A stretch of DNA of 64,000 nucleotides from Mesostigma viride (lineage: Eukaryota; Streptophyta; Mesostigmatophyceae; Mesostigmatales; Mesostigmataceae), in contig RPFO01000165.1 in assembly GCA_009746045.1 (NCBI GenBank), forward strand, positions 5,435,085 through 5,499,084. The letters run 5' to 3'. The notes under the pieces are model-generated. The model saw nothing but the letters and a program-made list of their open reading frames with translations. It ran no database searches and was not told the origin of the DNA. Positions 22,519 to 34,400 of the stretch are shown here, piece by piece. Positions within the stretch are counted from its first letter, which is position 1, and every line of letters begins with the position of its first letter. Made by a program: the position numbers and the translations under genes.

Positions 22519-24524
22519 TAAATAATTAATTAAAACACGTGCTCCCGTTGGGGAGTCACGGAGCACCGAAGTGCTTTTAATCCCTGTGTGTGCACAACAG
22601 GAGAAAGGGCAGAGACCCCCAGTCTCCTTCATGCCAAAGGCATGCCACAGCTGCATTCGGGCGCGCTAGCTAAACGGACACGCTAACGATCCGGCATACT
22701 GTGGGTGCAATAAGACCCGTGTGAGCATATCATAACATGGAGCGTGGGCAAGTAATCTGATCGAAGCCAGGACGTAGCATGGCTGTACAAGGACTAATTA
22801 AGCTATCGGGCTATGGCTGGTTGTGTACCGTGCGTGTGCGGTGCACGTGACTAGGTAAGGTGGCACAACTAGGCAAACATTCTAAGCATGGCTGCCATGG
22901 CGGCAGTGACTACCAATGAAGTCAAGCTAGGGCTACACTGAAGCTATTCTAGCCCGCTGGGGGCCTCCACATCTTGTGGTTGATCATCATGTCCCCGCCC
23001 CTCCAGTACACCTTGGGCTTCTGGGGGAGTCCTGCTTGTGGCGGAGGTATATTCAGGCCACAGGTCACGTCGCTGCTGCTGCTGAGCGGGGGTCAGGTCG
23101 TCATCCAGCGTCCAGGTGAGGTCGTGCAACCGCTTGCGACGAGAGAGGAACCGCTGCTTGTCCTCACGGGAAGGGAAGGTGAGCAGGACTGTTGGGGGAG
23201 CCGCCTTGTCCCGTGAGTGGGGAAGGCGGTGGCACCCACGCAGTTCTACCTCACCTACCAGGCCCATGAGGGTAAGGAGCTGGTCCTTAAGCTCGTCGGC
23301 AAGGGAGGTTGACGTCTCACCTGGCTTCTGGGGGAAGCGACGTAGCACCAGGTGGTGCTACGACGCTTCGCCGCGACTGCCGGGTGCCCGGCAGTCGCGG
23401 CGGGCGCGGTCGGTGGCCTCCTGTTGTTGAGCCTGGGGGAGGTCTTCCAGCTCCTGGAGCTTCGTAGCGATGGCGTCGGTGGTGGAGGCGGTCGCGGTCC
23501 GCAGCAGGTCCGCATAGGAGAGGCGGGAGGTCACCAGCATCCAGCCGGGGTGGCTGGGATGCGATGGTGGCCGTCTGCTCCGCTATCTTTGGGACCTGTG
23601 AGGCAAGGGCCTCGGTGTGGGCGGTGATGGCTTCAAGCTTCTTCATGAGCACGCTGCACTTGCCCTCCACCTGGTTGAGGCGAGAGACAAGTGCAGCGTG
23701 CGTCTCAGATGCCTGTGCCGCGGTGTGTAGCGCCGTAAACTGGGGTTGGAGCTTGTGGACGACCTTGGTTTCAACATTGGAGACCCGGGCCTCCACCGTG
23801 TTGAGTGTCGTGTTCAGCGAGGTCAGCTTCTCGGCCAACGGCCAGGTCACGTGCTCCTCCAGCACTGCTCGGATGTCATCCTTGCAGAGGGAGGAAGCCG
23901 ATGTGGCTGTCGGCTGCGCAGGCTGGGCTGGGGCGCGGATGTTGGTGGCGATTTGGTCCAGGGGTAGCTGGAAGAAGCTGCACAGGATAGCGAGGCGGTG
24001 GTCTCCCCTGTTAAAGAACCTCTCCAGGTTCTCGTCGGGGATTGGCCCTGTGCACCCATGGAGCTTGCGTTCCTTTGCTAAATAACGCACGATTGCGGCG
24101 CATTCTCATGTGGTAAGCTGCAGCCAGTGCAGAAAAGAAAAGCGGTCGTTATCGGGTAGCCACTGTCGCCATTTGTGGTCGTGGCATGGTTTCTTGGGTT
24201 CAGGCGAAGCGCTTGGCGATGGGTTTGCTGGCGATGGATTGGCGAGCCCAGGAGGCTGGGCCAGGACGATGGCGAGTGGGTTGGGCTGGGAGCCGGCAAG
24301 CTCCTTTTCCAAACCCCGTTTTGCTTTTGGGGTCGTCATAGCTGCTTGTCACGTGCGTAACTTTGGCGATACTGCGTTTCAGCCGTAACCGATTATACTG
24401 GCATGTGCGTCTCAAAAAAGCGCATCGAATGCAAGTGGTCTGACCGAATTTGGGGCTCAGACGCAAAAGATCTGAACTCCGCCGTCAGCCATACCGCCGT
24501 CAGCCATTTTCGTCGGCGGGGTAA
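22519..24524 (-). mobile_element. Full-length ORF1-only element (copy D) nested in element E, 10-bp TSD
   Basis: TGTCCTCTAT (+ strand) occurs at 22509-22518 and 24525-24534, interrupting the E sequence at a point that is intact in the 47-kb copy. Reading minus: leader 24524-24340, ORF1, 3' region with GTGCTCC/GGAGCAC, (TTAA)n. There is no RT. It has the same layout and length (2.0 kb) as copy F but belongs to the B/C family. Confidence 0.9.
22944..24339 (-). pseudogene. LINE ORF1 protein (copy D), frameshifted
   Basis: The frame starts with ATGACGACCCC (MTTPKAKRGLEKEL), moves to another frame at about 24.1 kb (KERKLHGCTGPIPDENLERF...), and shifts again near 23.5 and 23.35 kb. The C-terminal block (LRRFPQKPGETSTSL to DDDLTPAQQQQRR) is intact. 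A short inverted duplication around 23345-23400 (GGTGCTACG... on both strands) disrupts the region between the coil and the RNA-binding part. Otherwise it is as in 3216-4277. Confidence 0.75.
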
Positions 24525-24534
24525 TGTCCTCTAT

Positions 24535-26300
24535 GACCTGGGCCCACTTGGCCTTGTCCATCATCTTCTTCCAAATCACGGAGAGGCCTAGGCCCCCCAT
24601 GTCCTCTACTAGCTGTTCTTTGAAGGTGCGGGCCTTGCGGCGTCTAACATCACTGGGCCCAGCCCACGTCAGGAGGTGCCGGCCAGGCTGGGCTGGTCGC
24701 AGTCCTGCGAGGGGGCCACGTGAGGTGTCTACCTGGTTGGTGCGAGCTAGGTGCCCGGCCTACTAGCTGCAGGCGTCGCTGCTTAATGGTGCTGGTGATA
24801 TATGGCATGCCCTGGTACAGGTCCTCATTGCGGACATGAGCAGCATATCCTACTCTGAAAATGGAACGCAGCATGTTGGTGACCGCGCCGTCCAGCTTGC
24901 GGGCCAGGTCGGCGGTGAGGGTCCACGTCTCGGCCCCATACGTGAGAACAGGAAGGACGAGGACCTTAAAGAGGTCCTGTTTCTCGGTCTTGCCCAGGGG
25001 CTTGCGCCACAGGGCCCGGTATTCGCGTAAAGCGTGCCAGGCGAGGGAGATGCGCTGGTCCACATCAACCTCGCAGCTGGGGAGCAGGCTGCCCAGCAGC
25101 TTGACGCGATCCCGATACAGGACTCGAGAGCCGTCGAGGAGATAGAGGGGTGGCGGTGAGTGGGTGAGCCCAACCGCCAGGGCCTCTGTCTTCTTGCTGA
25201 CCTCAAGCCCCACTGCACGGGCCTCGATAGCCAGGCAGTCAAGCCATGTCTGCACGTGCCCAGTGTCCTCGAAGAGGGTGGTGTACGTCGTCTGCGTAGA
25301 TGATGTCTGCCAGCCGAATCTCCGTGTCTGCTCCGCCATGCCAGAATTTGTTAGCAACCTGCACCCCTGGTTCCCTACCCACGATGCGGGCGAATCGCTT
25401 GCGCGCCTGAATCATTACGTATTCGACCACAATAATGAACAGGTAGGGCGACAGCACGCAGCCCTGCCACACACCCTTCTGTAAAGGGCATGGTGGCGTG
25501 GGCCCGCAAGAAGGGCGCACCGAAGTGGTGGACCCTTCATACAGGTTGCGGATGACAGCAATAAGGGGGCGGGGGATCCGGAACAGCTCGAGGATGTCCC
25601 AAAGCGCAGGCCAGAAAACCGAATCGAAGGCGTTGATGAAGTCCACCAGCACAAGGTGCAAAGGGGACTCTCCAGGCTGAAGGCGTTGCAGTTCCTCCAC
25701 CAGTCGGCGAGTAGCGAAGAGCGCCTGTACTGTGTTGCGACCTGAACGGAAGCCGTGCTGAGTCTCGCTGAGGTGACCGTCCAGGGCCGTGCGCAGGCGG
25801 TTCAGGATGAGCCGCATAAGAAGCTTGGGGGGGGCGATTTGAATGCACACCCCTCTGTAGTTGCCGGGGTCGGCTGGCGACCCCTTGTTCTTGTACAGCA
25901 TCATGCGAAAACTGTGTTGCCAGGCTGCTGGAGGAGGTTGCGACGACAGCAGAAGGCGGTTGCAGATGTCCCGGAAGAGCAGCATAACACCGGTGTCCTC
26001 GAATTCGGCTGCAAGTTTCACAACTGCGGCAGGAATCTCGTCGGAGCCGGCGGGCTGCGTCATAACGCAGGCGCTGGACCGCCTCCGTGACCTCGCGAGA
26101 GGTGAAAGGAGGCATGTCTGGCGGGTCGCCAAGTGGGCCGATCAGCGGGGGGACTAGGTAGTCCGCCGCTGACCTAGGCGGGGCCGGGGGTCCAGCGGGG
26201 CCGGCCAGGGCGGCCGGGCGGGCGGCGGCGGCTGGGAGCGGCAGGGGCGGGGGCGGCGCAGCTGTCCCCACGACCTCGGCCGTGGCCGCGGCCCAGGTAC
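24535..26300 (-). pseudogene. LINE reverse transcriptase (element E), frameshifted
   Basis: On the minus strand: a Pro/Ala-rich linker, RLRYDAA, then FRMMLYKNKGSPADPGNYRG, HGFRSGRNTVQALF, VDFINAFDSVFW (motif A), KGVWQGCVLSPYLF (motif B) and DIIYADDVHH (motif C). After a shift at about 25.3 kb come WLDCLAIEARAVGLEVSKKT and the C-terminal RNEDLYQGMPYITSTIKQRR block. The frame breaks again near 24.75 kb. The catalytic aspartates are intact, so the copy is younger than family G. Confidence 0.85.
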
Positions 26301-26441
26301 GAAGCCGCTTGGCTGGGGCGCCAGGGACGTCGTGGCGGTGGGGCCGTGGTTGCTTGCATGAGTGAGATCATTCTGACATAATTTACCAAAGCCGATCCGA
26401 GCATGCTTGAGTGAGAAATTGTTGCTACCATGGCTTTGGTA

Positions 26442-26676
26442 GCAACCCCCATGACAGGCTCCCCCTTAGCTGGGCATAGCTTGATAGATCATGGGGATGC
26501 AGGTGCCCTGGTGCACCTAGAGCAAGTGTCGTTTACATTCCCACCATTGCAGGAAGTAGCTTAGAATGTATTATAGGCCATATGCCCCTTCTCTGGGCTA
26601 TGTGCTACATATACCCCCAACGGAGTTACGTTCCTAATTAATTAATTAATTAATTAATTAATTAATTAATTAATTA
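26442..26676 (+). mobile_element. 5'-truncated 3' end of the F/H family, 12-bp TSD
   Basis: ATGGCTTTGGTA is repeated at 26430-26441 and 26677-26688. The insert (235 bp) is the last part of the 3' untranslated region seen at 21.7-21.9 kb, with the hairpin ACCCCC-AAC-GGAGT and a long (TTAA)n tail from 26634. Confidence 0.85.
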
Positions 26677-26688
26677 ATGGCTTTGGTA

Positions 26689-27838
26689 AATTATGTCAGA
26701 ACGACGATGAGGGACGGAGGCCCAGCTGCACACATGTGTGTGCCGTTCGCCCTTGCTATAGAGCCAACCACCATCACGACCTGCTCTGCGGCTTCACTCC
26801 AGGTGATCCACGGGACACACCCCAGCAAGCATCCACCTGGCAGAAAGTGGCCCAACTTACTGAGTTGGCGCACAGCCTGTTTTGGTAAAAGAAGTTTATT
26901 GAACTCGCACGATTGTGGAACATGCCAAGCACACATGACGATGAGGTTGCTATCCCCCTCCCAAATTCCACAGGTGATGTGTGGCACCCATTTTCTTTGT
27001 TATTGGGGGCAGATGGGTGCACTTGTTGTCCTTGCCCCAGGCCGCAACCCTGGGGATGCCACCCTCATACTAGCATACCTTAAATTATCAAGGAGACAAC
27101 CAGCGCAGGCCAGAAATCGGGAGCATACCTTAAATTAGAACAGCCCCACGTAGCACCCTTGTGGTTGGTCCCCTGTCAACATTCCAGGAAGCTAACTGGT
27201 AAAATCCATCAAAGCCCGTTCGAACTTGCACTCCACCACCAGGTGCGCCCAAGAGTAGGCCATTCAATGTCAGCACCACGGATAAATCATGCAACTCACA
27301 TCGTGAAGGGCTCACAGGGCACCCATGCCCCCGCTCTCTCGGTAGTCCCAACCCACGCTGAATCCCCACACAGAGAACCACACAAGCTGGTCCGTTGGTC
27401 CCCCCTGCCTGTGGTCCACCGCCTATGGAGCACCGACTTGACGCCAGCGACCCACGGCGGGATTGCGATTGGAGGGCGAACCCCGCGTACGGACCACCGC
27501 GCTCCTGCCTGGTCTGCGGCGCGAAAGTGGGCCACTCTGCCTGCCGCCCAACAGCAGGGCGGGTGCGAGGGATGGGTGCGAGGGGTGGGTGCGGGGCGGG
27601 TGCGAGGGATGGCCCACACCCAGCCCACCATACGGCTTCGCACGGCAACCGCCCGAGCACTGTAGTGACCAGTATAGTGACCAATGGGTCCAGTACAGCT
27701 TACTACTGCTTCACACGGCAACCCCTTGACTATGAAAACGTTGCCCGCCACCACCCACTCGGCCATTGCATAGAAACATCCGCGCATGGCTGGCACAACT
27801 CGATGATGTCGAACTGCTGCATAGCAGGACGCGCCAAC
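26689..27838. other. Intergenic, no gene recognised
   Basis: Downstream of the ABC1K stop codon. It contains short GGGTGCGAGGGAT-type repeats around 27560-27610 and no supported reading frame. A good donor-like GGTGAGTT overlaps the ABC1K stop (27838-27846), so a further 3' exon here cannot be fully excluded. Confidence 0.4.
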
Positions 27839-28459
27839 TCACCAACCCGTCCAAAGTTTGTTGAAGAGCCGCAGGACCATCTGCCACGAGCGGTTGATGG
27901 CCATCCACGTGCGGGTGACCAGCAGCCACACAGCGCCAATGACGCGCCGCAGCAGGATGGCCGTGACGCGCGCGGCGATCTCCAACAGTGCCAGCGCGAT
28001 GCGGAAGTAGCGGCGCAGGGAGAAGGGCAGCCGCCGCAGGATCTTGGCCATGAGCACGGAGAAGGCGGCCATGCGGCGCGCGCCCAGCACGCCCGCGCTG
28101 AAGGGGGTGGCCACGCCCACCAGCGCCTGATTGGTCTGCGCGAGGGCCAGCATGTCGCCGCCCACACTCCCTGTCAGGGAGTAGCCGACGCTGCGCGCGA
28201 GGGGGGGGGCGCCGGACTTGGCTGCGGACTCGGCCAACTGCTTGCGCACGGCCTTCTCTTGCTTCCGACGGCCCTGCTCTCTCTTCTCTGCTTCGGTGGG
28301 GCCAGGGCTGAACGGCACGAGCGCCGTAAGCTGGCGCCCGACTGCCGCCACTTGGCTGACCACCGACGTCTCGACCGACTTTGCGAGCTTGCGGGCAAAC
28401 TGGCGGCGCAGGGGGGCCAGCTCCTCAGACAGCAGGTCGTCCACAACGAGGGCCATGTC
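27839..28459 (-). CDS. ABC1K exon 14 (C-terminus)
   Basis: Starts after CCACCTCCTCAG, phase 0, and follows ...VLQGA of the previous exon to give VLQGADMALVVDDLLSEEL, the usual post-kinase helix of ABC1 proteins. The remainder is a basic, partly hydrophobic tail (VTAILLRRVIGAVWLLV) that may touch membranes. Ends at TGA 27839-27841. Confidence 0.8.
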   Translation of the reverse strand, partial: DMALVVDDLLSEELAPLRRQFARKLAKSVETSVVSQVAAVGRQLTALVPFSPGPTEAEKREQGRRKQEKAVRKQLAESAAKSGAPPLARSVGYSLTGSVGGDMLALAQTNQALVGVATPFSAGVLGARRMAAFSVLMAKILRRLPFSLRRYFRIALALLEIAARVTAILLRRVIGAVWLLVTRTWMAINRSWQMVLRLFNKLWTGW

Positions 28460-31400
28460 CTGAGGAGGTGGGGAGAGCGGGGGTATGTGATGAGGTTAAT
28501 AGGATGGTCGGTGGTTGGGACCCGTTGTTGATATAAAAAACAACTAGGGGGTGGGGAGAGTGGGGGTATGTGATGAGGTTAATAGGATGGTCGGTGGTTG
28601 GGACCCGTTGTTGATATAATATGCAACTAGGGGGTGGGGAGAGTGGGGGTATGTGATGAGGTTAATAGGATGGTCGGTGGTTGGGACCCGTTGTTGATAT
28701 AATAAATAACTAGGGGGTGGGGGAGAGAAGCACGAAGAGGACAGGGATATGGGGGATAGGTGTGGGGTGCCTATTTCGGCTGAGGTGCGGCCAATAGGGG
28801 GCGGGGTAGCTGTCATGGAGGGTTGGACAACTTTTATGGGGGTGGGAACGTGGTTGATGGAAAGAGCCTTGGGAGTGGGGTTGATGATGGCCAGGGGACG
28901 GAGCCATGAGATAGGTATGGTTACAGTTGGCGGTGGAGTAGAAAGCCCTGCATTACTGTCTCATGTGAGGCGTACGTGAGATGAGCCGAGCACCTTTTCC
29001 ACAGATGGCACTTAAACAAAGATACGGTGATGCACAATTCTGCTACAAGTGTTAAGCACTGATCGATTGCATGAGAGTAGGAATCAACACGACCAGCGAA
29101 CAAAGAAGTTTGACCTCTTCAAAAGGCATCTCTAAGGGATTTCTTTCTTCTTTCTTGGCATTTTCCTGACAGGTTTATCCAAAATGGCTTTTTCAAACTT
29201 GCTTTGCCACTTTTTTTGCAGTGCCACAAGCTACTCACCGCGCCCTGCAACACGGCGCGCACGCCCGACCCCTTGGGCGATAGCACAATGTCCACGATTT
29301 CGTCCACCGGAGAGAAGCGAGGGCCCAGGGCGTCCGCGTCCCCAGCATTGAAGAAGTTTGCCGCAACAGGCGCCAGCGGCGGCTGCGGGGTGACAAGTGA
29401 GTTGCCTGCCGCCGCCGACGAGGGCGACAAGGCCAGCGCTGTGGTCGCCTTGGCCAGCGCGCTCCCGATCTTGCCCGGGTCACCTCCCTTCTTGGAGGCT
29501 GAGTCAGCCCCCTTCTTGAGGGCCGTCGACGCTGGCGCCTTGAGCGTGGGCGGGCTGACAGGGGCCGGCGGGCGCCCGGCGCTCTCGTTGGTGAAGTTTG
29601 ACAGCACGGTGGAGAGTGACATGGCGCGCGCCCAGCGCAGGCGGCGGTCAGGCGTGAAGATGAGCTGCCAGGTGGCGACCAGGGGGGAGGGGGCAGGGTG
29701 GGTGGTGCCAGGTGGCACCCGTGGGGCAGATGTCAGATGGTAGAGCACCACGACATGCCTAGTGTTGAGGGCGCATGTTTACGCGGCTGCAAGCTCGCAC
29801 CATCATGCCCTGCTGAAGCGATCCACCCACAACTCCCTGAGGGATAGTTCGAGGGATGAGAAATAAATGGAGAGGAGATGACGAACATGTCGCGCTGCAT
29901 AGGCTGGGACAAGGAACATCAAGCGACCGCAAGCCATGCGCCATTAGGGCTGTGCCGGGCACGGGATCCGACACCGCCCACTCAAACGTGCAACGGTGAC
30001 CCTTGCATCCGCCCACCTGCAGCAGCAGCGAGCGCATGGAGGGGTTGTGTGCCTGCACGTGTCAATGCTATAGCTAGACATGTTGTAGTGACCCCCCCAC
30101 CTGCTGCAGCAGCGAGCGCATGAAGGGGCTGTCCTCGTAGCACACACGCCGCAGCACGATCGGGTACACGTTGGAGAAGATCTTGAAGCCTGGGGCGACC
30201 GTCACGCCCACGCCTACGGGGTCGGGAATGGCAGAGAGACCGTGAGGGCAGAGAGACCGAGGGCACTGGTTGGATGCGATCCATGGGGTCAAGCCAAGAC
30301 GCCCACACACATGCTGGGGTGGGAATAGGGAGAAGAGAAATAGCGTGGTTGCAAGTTGAACCTGACAAATAGCAATGTGGGACTGGAAAGAGACCTTTGC
30401 GCTGCGCAAAGACCTTTGCCAGACCGGCGGCGTGCGTTGGGAAAGGGAAGACCTTTGCCAGACCAGCGGCGTGCGTTGGGAAAGGGAAGACCTTTGCAAG
30501 ACCAGCGGCGTGCGTTGGGGAAGGGAAGACCTTTGCAAGACCAGCGGCACGCGTTGGGGAAGGGAAGACCTTTGCAAGACCAGCGGCACGCGTTGGGGAA
30601 GGGAAGACCTTTGCAAGACCAGCGGCACGCGTTGGGAAAGGGAAGACCTTTGCAAGACCAGCGGCGTGCGTTGGGAAAGGGAAGACCTTTGCAAGACCAG
30701 CGGCGTGCGTTGGGGAAGGGAAGACCTTTGCAAGACCAGCGGCACGCGTTGCGCTGCTGAAAGACCTTTGCAAGACCAGCAGCGTTGGGAAAAAAATAAG
30801 GCCTGAGAACGGGGGTCACGGCGTCGAGGAAAGGAGAGCAAAACCATCCAGCGTCGCAAACAGCGTGTATGTGTGAGGCAAACAGGCAGGCATACGGCAA
30901 TGTTACCGCAGGCCGTGCACGCAACACGCACCAATCGCAGGCTGTGCACGCAACACGTGCTAAAACTAGGTCGTGAAAGCAACGCATGCTAAAAACAAGC
31001 CGTGCGAGCAACGCGTGCCAAAAATAGGGGCGCACCTTCCAGCGTGGCGAGTGATCGAATTATGAGGATGAAGTAGGGCGGCAGGCGCATGCGGAACTGG
31101 AGCGCCAGCCGGATCAGCTTCCGCGTCACCTGCAGGGTGGCCGGGCGCCGGGTTGGCGGGAATCGTGGCACCCGTGACCAGGCAGGATCGCCGTTAGGGC
31201 ACAAGAACAACGCGGGTGCCTCAGGACACAAGCCCAGGATCATGCGGACATGCCACCTCAGACAACCAAGCTCAGCAGTAGGACAACAAAGCCACCAGCA
31301 CGCTTGGCAGTCAGACGACAACGGTCTACACCGGGACACGGGACTTTGGCAGTAGGCCAAAGGGGCGATGCTCGGCACGGCACGAGTAGACACTGCGCCC

Positions 31401-34400
31401 TCAGAAGCTTCAACTGCGAGGTTCCCCAGTGCCCAAGTGCCCTGGGACGTGTTTACTAACACTTGTCATCCGCACTGTCACTGTCATGTGTTTACTGGCA
31501 CAAGTTACAGCCAAAAGTTTTACTGGTCGAGTGGCACAAGTGCACTACCCTTGTGGCACTTCTCATGCCACACATCATCCGTCACGTGCGCGTGGCCACG
31601 CGAATGGTGAGAGCAAGCTCCCTCCTCCCACCCCATCGCGCCCCAATGCCCCCCTCCTCCCGCCCCATCGCGCCCTGATGACCCCCTCCTCCCGCCCCAT
31701 CGCGGTCTAATGCCCCCCTCCTCCCGCCCCATCGCGCCCCAATGCCCCCCTCCTCCCACCCCATGGCGCCCCAATGCCCCCCTCCTCCCACCCCATGGCG
31801 CCCCAATGCCCCCTCCTCCCGCCCCATCGCGCCCCAATGCCCCCTCCTCCCACCCCATGGCGCCCCAATGCCCCCCTCCTCCCACCCCATGGCGCCCCAA
31901 TGCCCCCCTCCTCCCGCCCCATCGCGGTCTAATGCCCCCCTCCTCCCGCCCCATCGCGGTCTAATGCCCCCCTCCTCCCGCCCCATCGCGCCCTGATGCC
32001 CCCATCCCTGCACCCAGCGCCGTGCGTTAGCCGTTCGCGCCACCTACCGGCCCAAAGCTCAGGTTGGGCGACAGCCCCGCCGACAGCATCGGCGTGATCT
32101 CGGCGGAGAAGGCTGCCTCACACGCCTGAGGGGGCGCCCCGAGGGAACAACCACGAACAACAGAAAAGCCAGGACGAGGGAACCAACCAGGACAATGGCA
32201 GCAGAAACAAGCGAGAGATAAGCAACAGAGATGAACAGAGATAAATAACAGAGACGAATAAGGGATAAATATCAGAGATGAGTAAGAGATAAACAACAGA
32301 GATGAGTAAGAGACAAATAACAGAGATGAGTAAGAGATAAACAACAGAGATAAAGGACAGAGATGAGTAAGAGATAAATATCAGAGATGAGTAAGAGATA
32401 AATAACAGAGATGAGTAAGAGATAAACAACAGAGATGAGTAAGAGATAAATAACGGAGATGAGTAAGAGATAAATAAGAGAGAGAAATAACAGAGACGAA
32501 TAAGAGGTAAATAAGAGATAAATAACAGAGACGAATAAGAGGAAAATAAGAGATAAATAACATATATAAACAAGAGATAAATAACATATATAAATGAGAT
32601 ATAAATAACAGAGACGAATAAGAGATAAATGACAGAGGAGAATAAGAGATAAATAAGAGATAAATAACAGAGACGAATAAGAGGTAAATAAGAGATAAAT
32701 AACAGAGACGAATGAGAGGTAAATAAGAGATAAATAACAGAGACGAATAAGAGGTAAATAAGAGATAAATAGCAGAGACGAATAAGTGGTAAATAGGAGA
32801 TAAATAACAGAGACGAATAAGAGATACATCACAGAGATGAGTAAGAGATAAATAACAGAGATGAGTAAGAGACACATAACAGAGATGAGAAAGAGATACA
32901 TAACAGAGATGAGTAAGAGATAAATAACAGGGGAGAATAAGAGATAAATAAGAGATAAATAACAGAGACGAATAAGAGATAAATAAGAGAGAAATAACAG
33001 AGACGAATAAAAAGGTGAATAAGAGATAAATAACAGAGACGAATGAGAGGTAAATAAGAGATAAATAAGAGATAAATAACAGATAAATAACAGAGACGAA
33101 TAAGAGGTAAATAAGAGATAAATAGCAGAGACGAATAAGTGGTAAATAAGAGATAAATAACAGAGACGAATAAGAGGTAAATAAGAGATAAATAAGAGAT
33201 AAATAAGAGATAAATAGCAGAGACGACTAAGAGGTAAATAAGAGATAAATAGCAGAGACGAATAAGTGGTAAATAAGAGATTGATAACAGAGACGAGTAA
33301 GAGGTAAATAAGAGATAAATAGCAGAGACGACTAAGAGGTAAATAAGAGATAAATAGCAGAGACGAATGAGTGGTAAATAAGAGATAAATAACAGAGATA
33401 AATAAGAGATAAATAGCAGAGACGACTAAGAGGTAAATAAGAGATAAATAGCAGAGACGAATACGATACAGCCGGAGTCATGCCATCGGCAGGGGTACAA
33501 GGGAAAGGGTGCCCGGTACCCGAAGGGTGTGCCCGGAAGGGCGGGTGCCAACTAGAGTTGCGGAGGAGGGGGTGATGCGGAGGCAGTGTGGACGCAGCAC
33601 ACCCTATCCGCGAAAGGTGACAAGTGGCAACCACGCAGGCAGCCGGGACCGCGGGGGAGAGATGCTGGGGGTTGGATGGCGAGGCTGCGAGACGTGGCCA
33701 AAGGAGATGATGAACAACTTGCGTTCACTTTTCTCGCCAGACACTTGCCATGTTTGTGGACGTGCGAGCTATCACATGGGACCCCCCCCCCCGTGCAGTA
33801 GGTACCGTACAAAAGACCGGGCGTGCAAAAGCAGAGAGAGCGGGCGTGCTGAGGAGGGAACTGAACGCTTCAGTCTACGGTCTAGAGGGGTGGCATGCGA
33901 TAATCAGCAACCGGTACGAGGCATGAACCGCAGACGTGCGAGCAGTCAGTGTGCTGATTATACGAGTGCGAGTTTGACAATGAGCTATCGACTACCGGTC
34001 GGCGCTAGTTACACTCTACACAGGACTCTAGGAATGCACCGCGCCATGTAATGTCCTCTGTACCAGCCATGATTGTAATGTCGCTCTGTACCAGCCAGGA
34101 TGAACCGATACGGCGTGCAACGAGCGTTGGATATCCCGCCATGCCATGCACGTCCCACCAACCTGACCACGTCCACACACACCGCGATGTAACCTATTCA
34201 CTCTAGAGAAGTTGCTGGATCCCCTTGTCCAAAGCGACCTGGTCGCGGGCATGACAAGAGCACTGGTGCACTCATTACCCCCACCTGGGCCGCCGCGCCC
34301 AAGTGCCTGGCGGTGCAGCAGCTATAACGTATCAAGTATCGAGTGCGCTGGATGGCTCCTTGATAACGTATCAAGTATCGAACGGTCACTATAACGTATC

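Larger units (their letters stand above)
22266..26369 (-). mobile_element. LINE family E (RT-encoding), 5'-truncated, interrupted by copy D
   Basis: Minus strand: linker and RT from about 26.3 to 24535, then its 3' end resumes at 22518 and finishes at 22266 with the CTCC(C)-CAAC hairpin and TTAATTAA. The same 3' end is seen in the copy at 46758-47376. Imperfect flanking repeats (TTCTGACATAATT.ACCA) at 22246 and 26370 are the likely target-site duplication. Confidence 0.8.

Noticed and set aside
26634-26680. (TTAA)n as a piggyBac-type target or telomere-like repeat
   Set aside because: It occurs only as the 3' tail of LINE-type elements, after the hairpin, with longer duplications flanking the whole element.
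27838-27846. Strong donor (TTG|GTGAGT) overlapping the ABC1K stop codon
   Set aside because: No convincing downstream exon was found on the minus strand between 27.8 and 26.7 kb, so I kept the TGA as the end; recorded as an alternative.
30397-30876. Long ORFs (KTFARPAACVGKG repeats)
   Set aside because: Product of the 39-bp intronic minisatellite.
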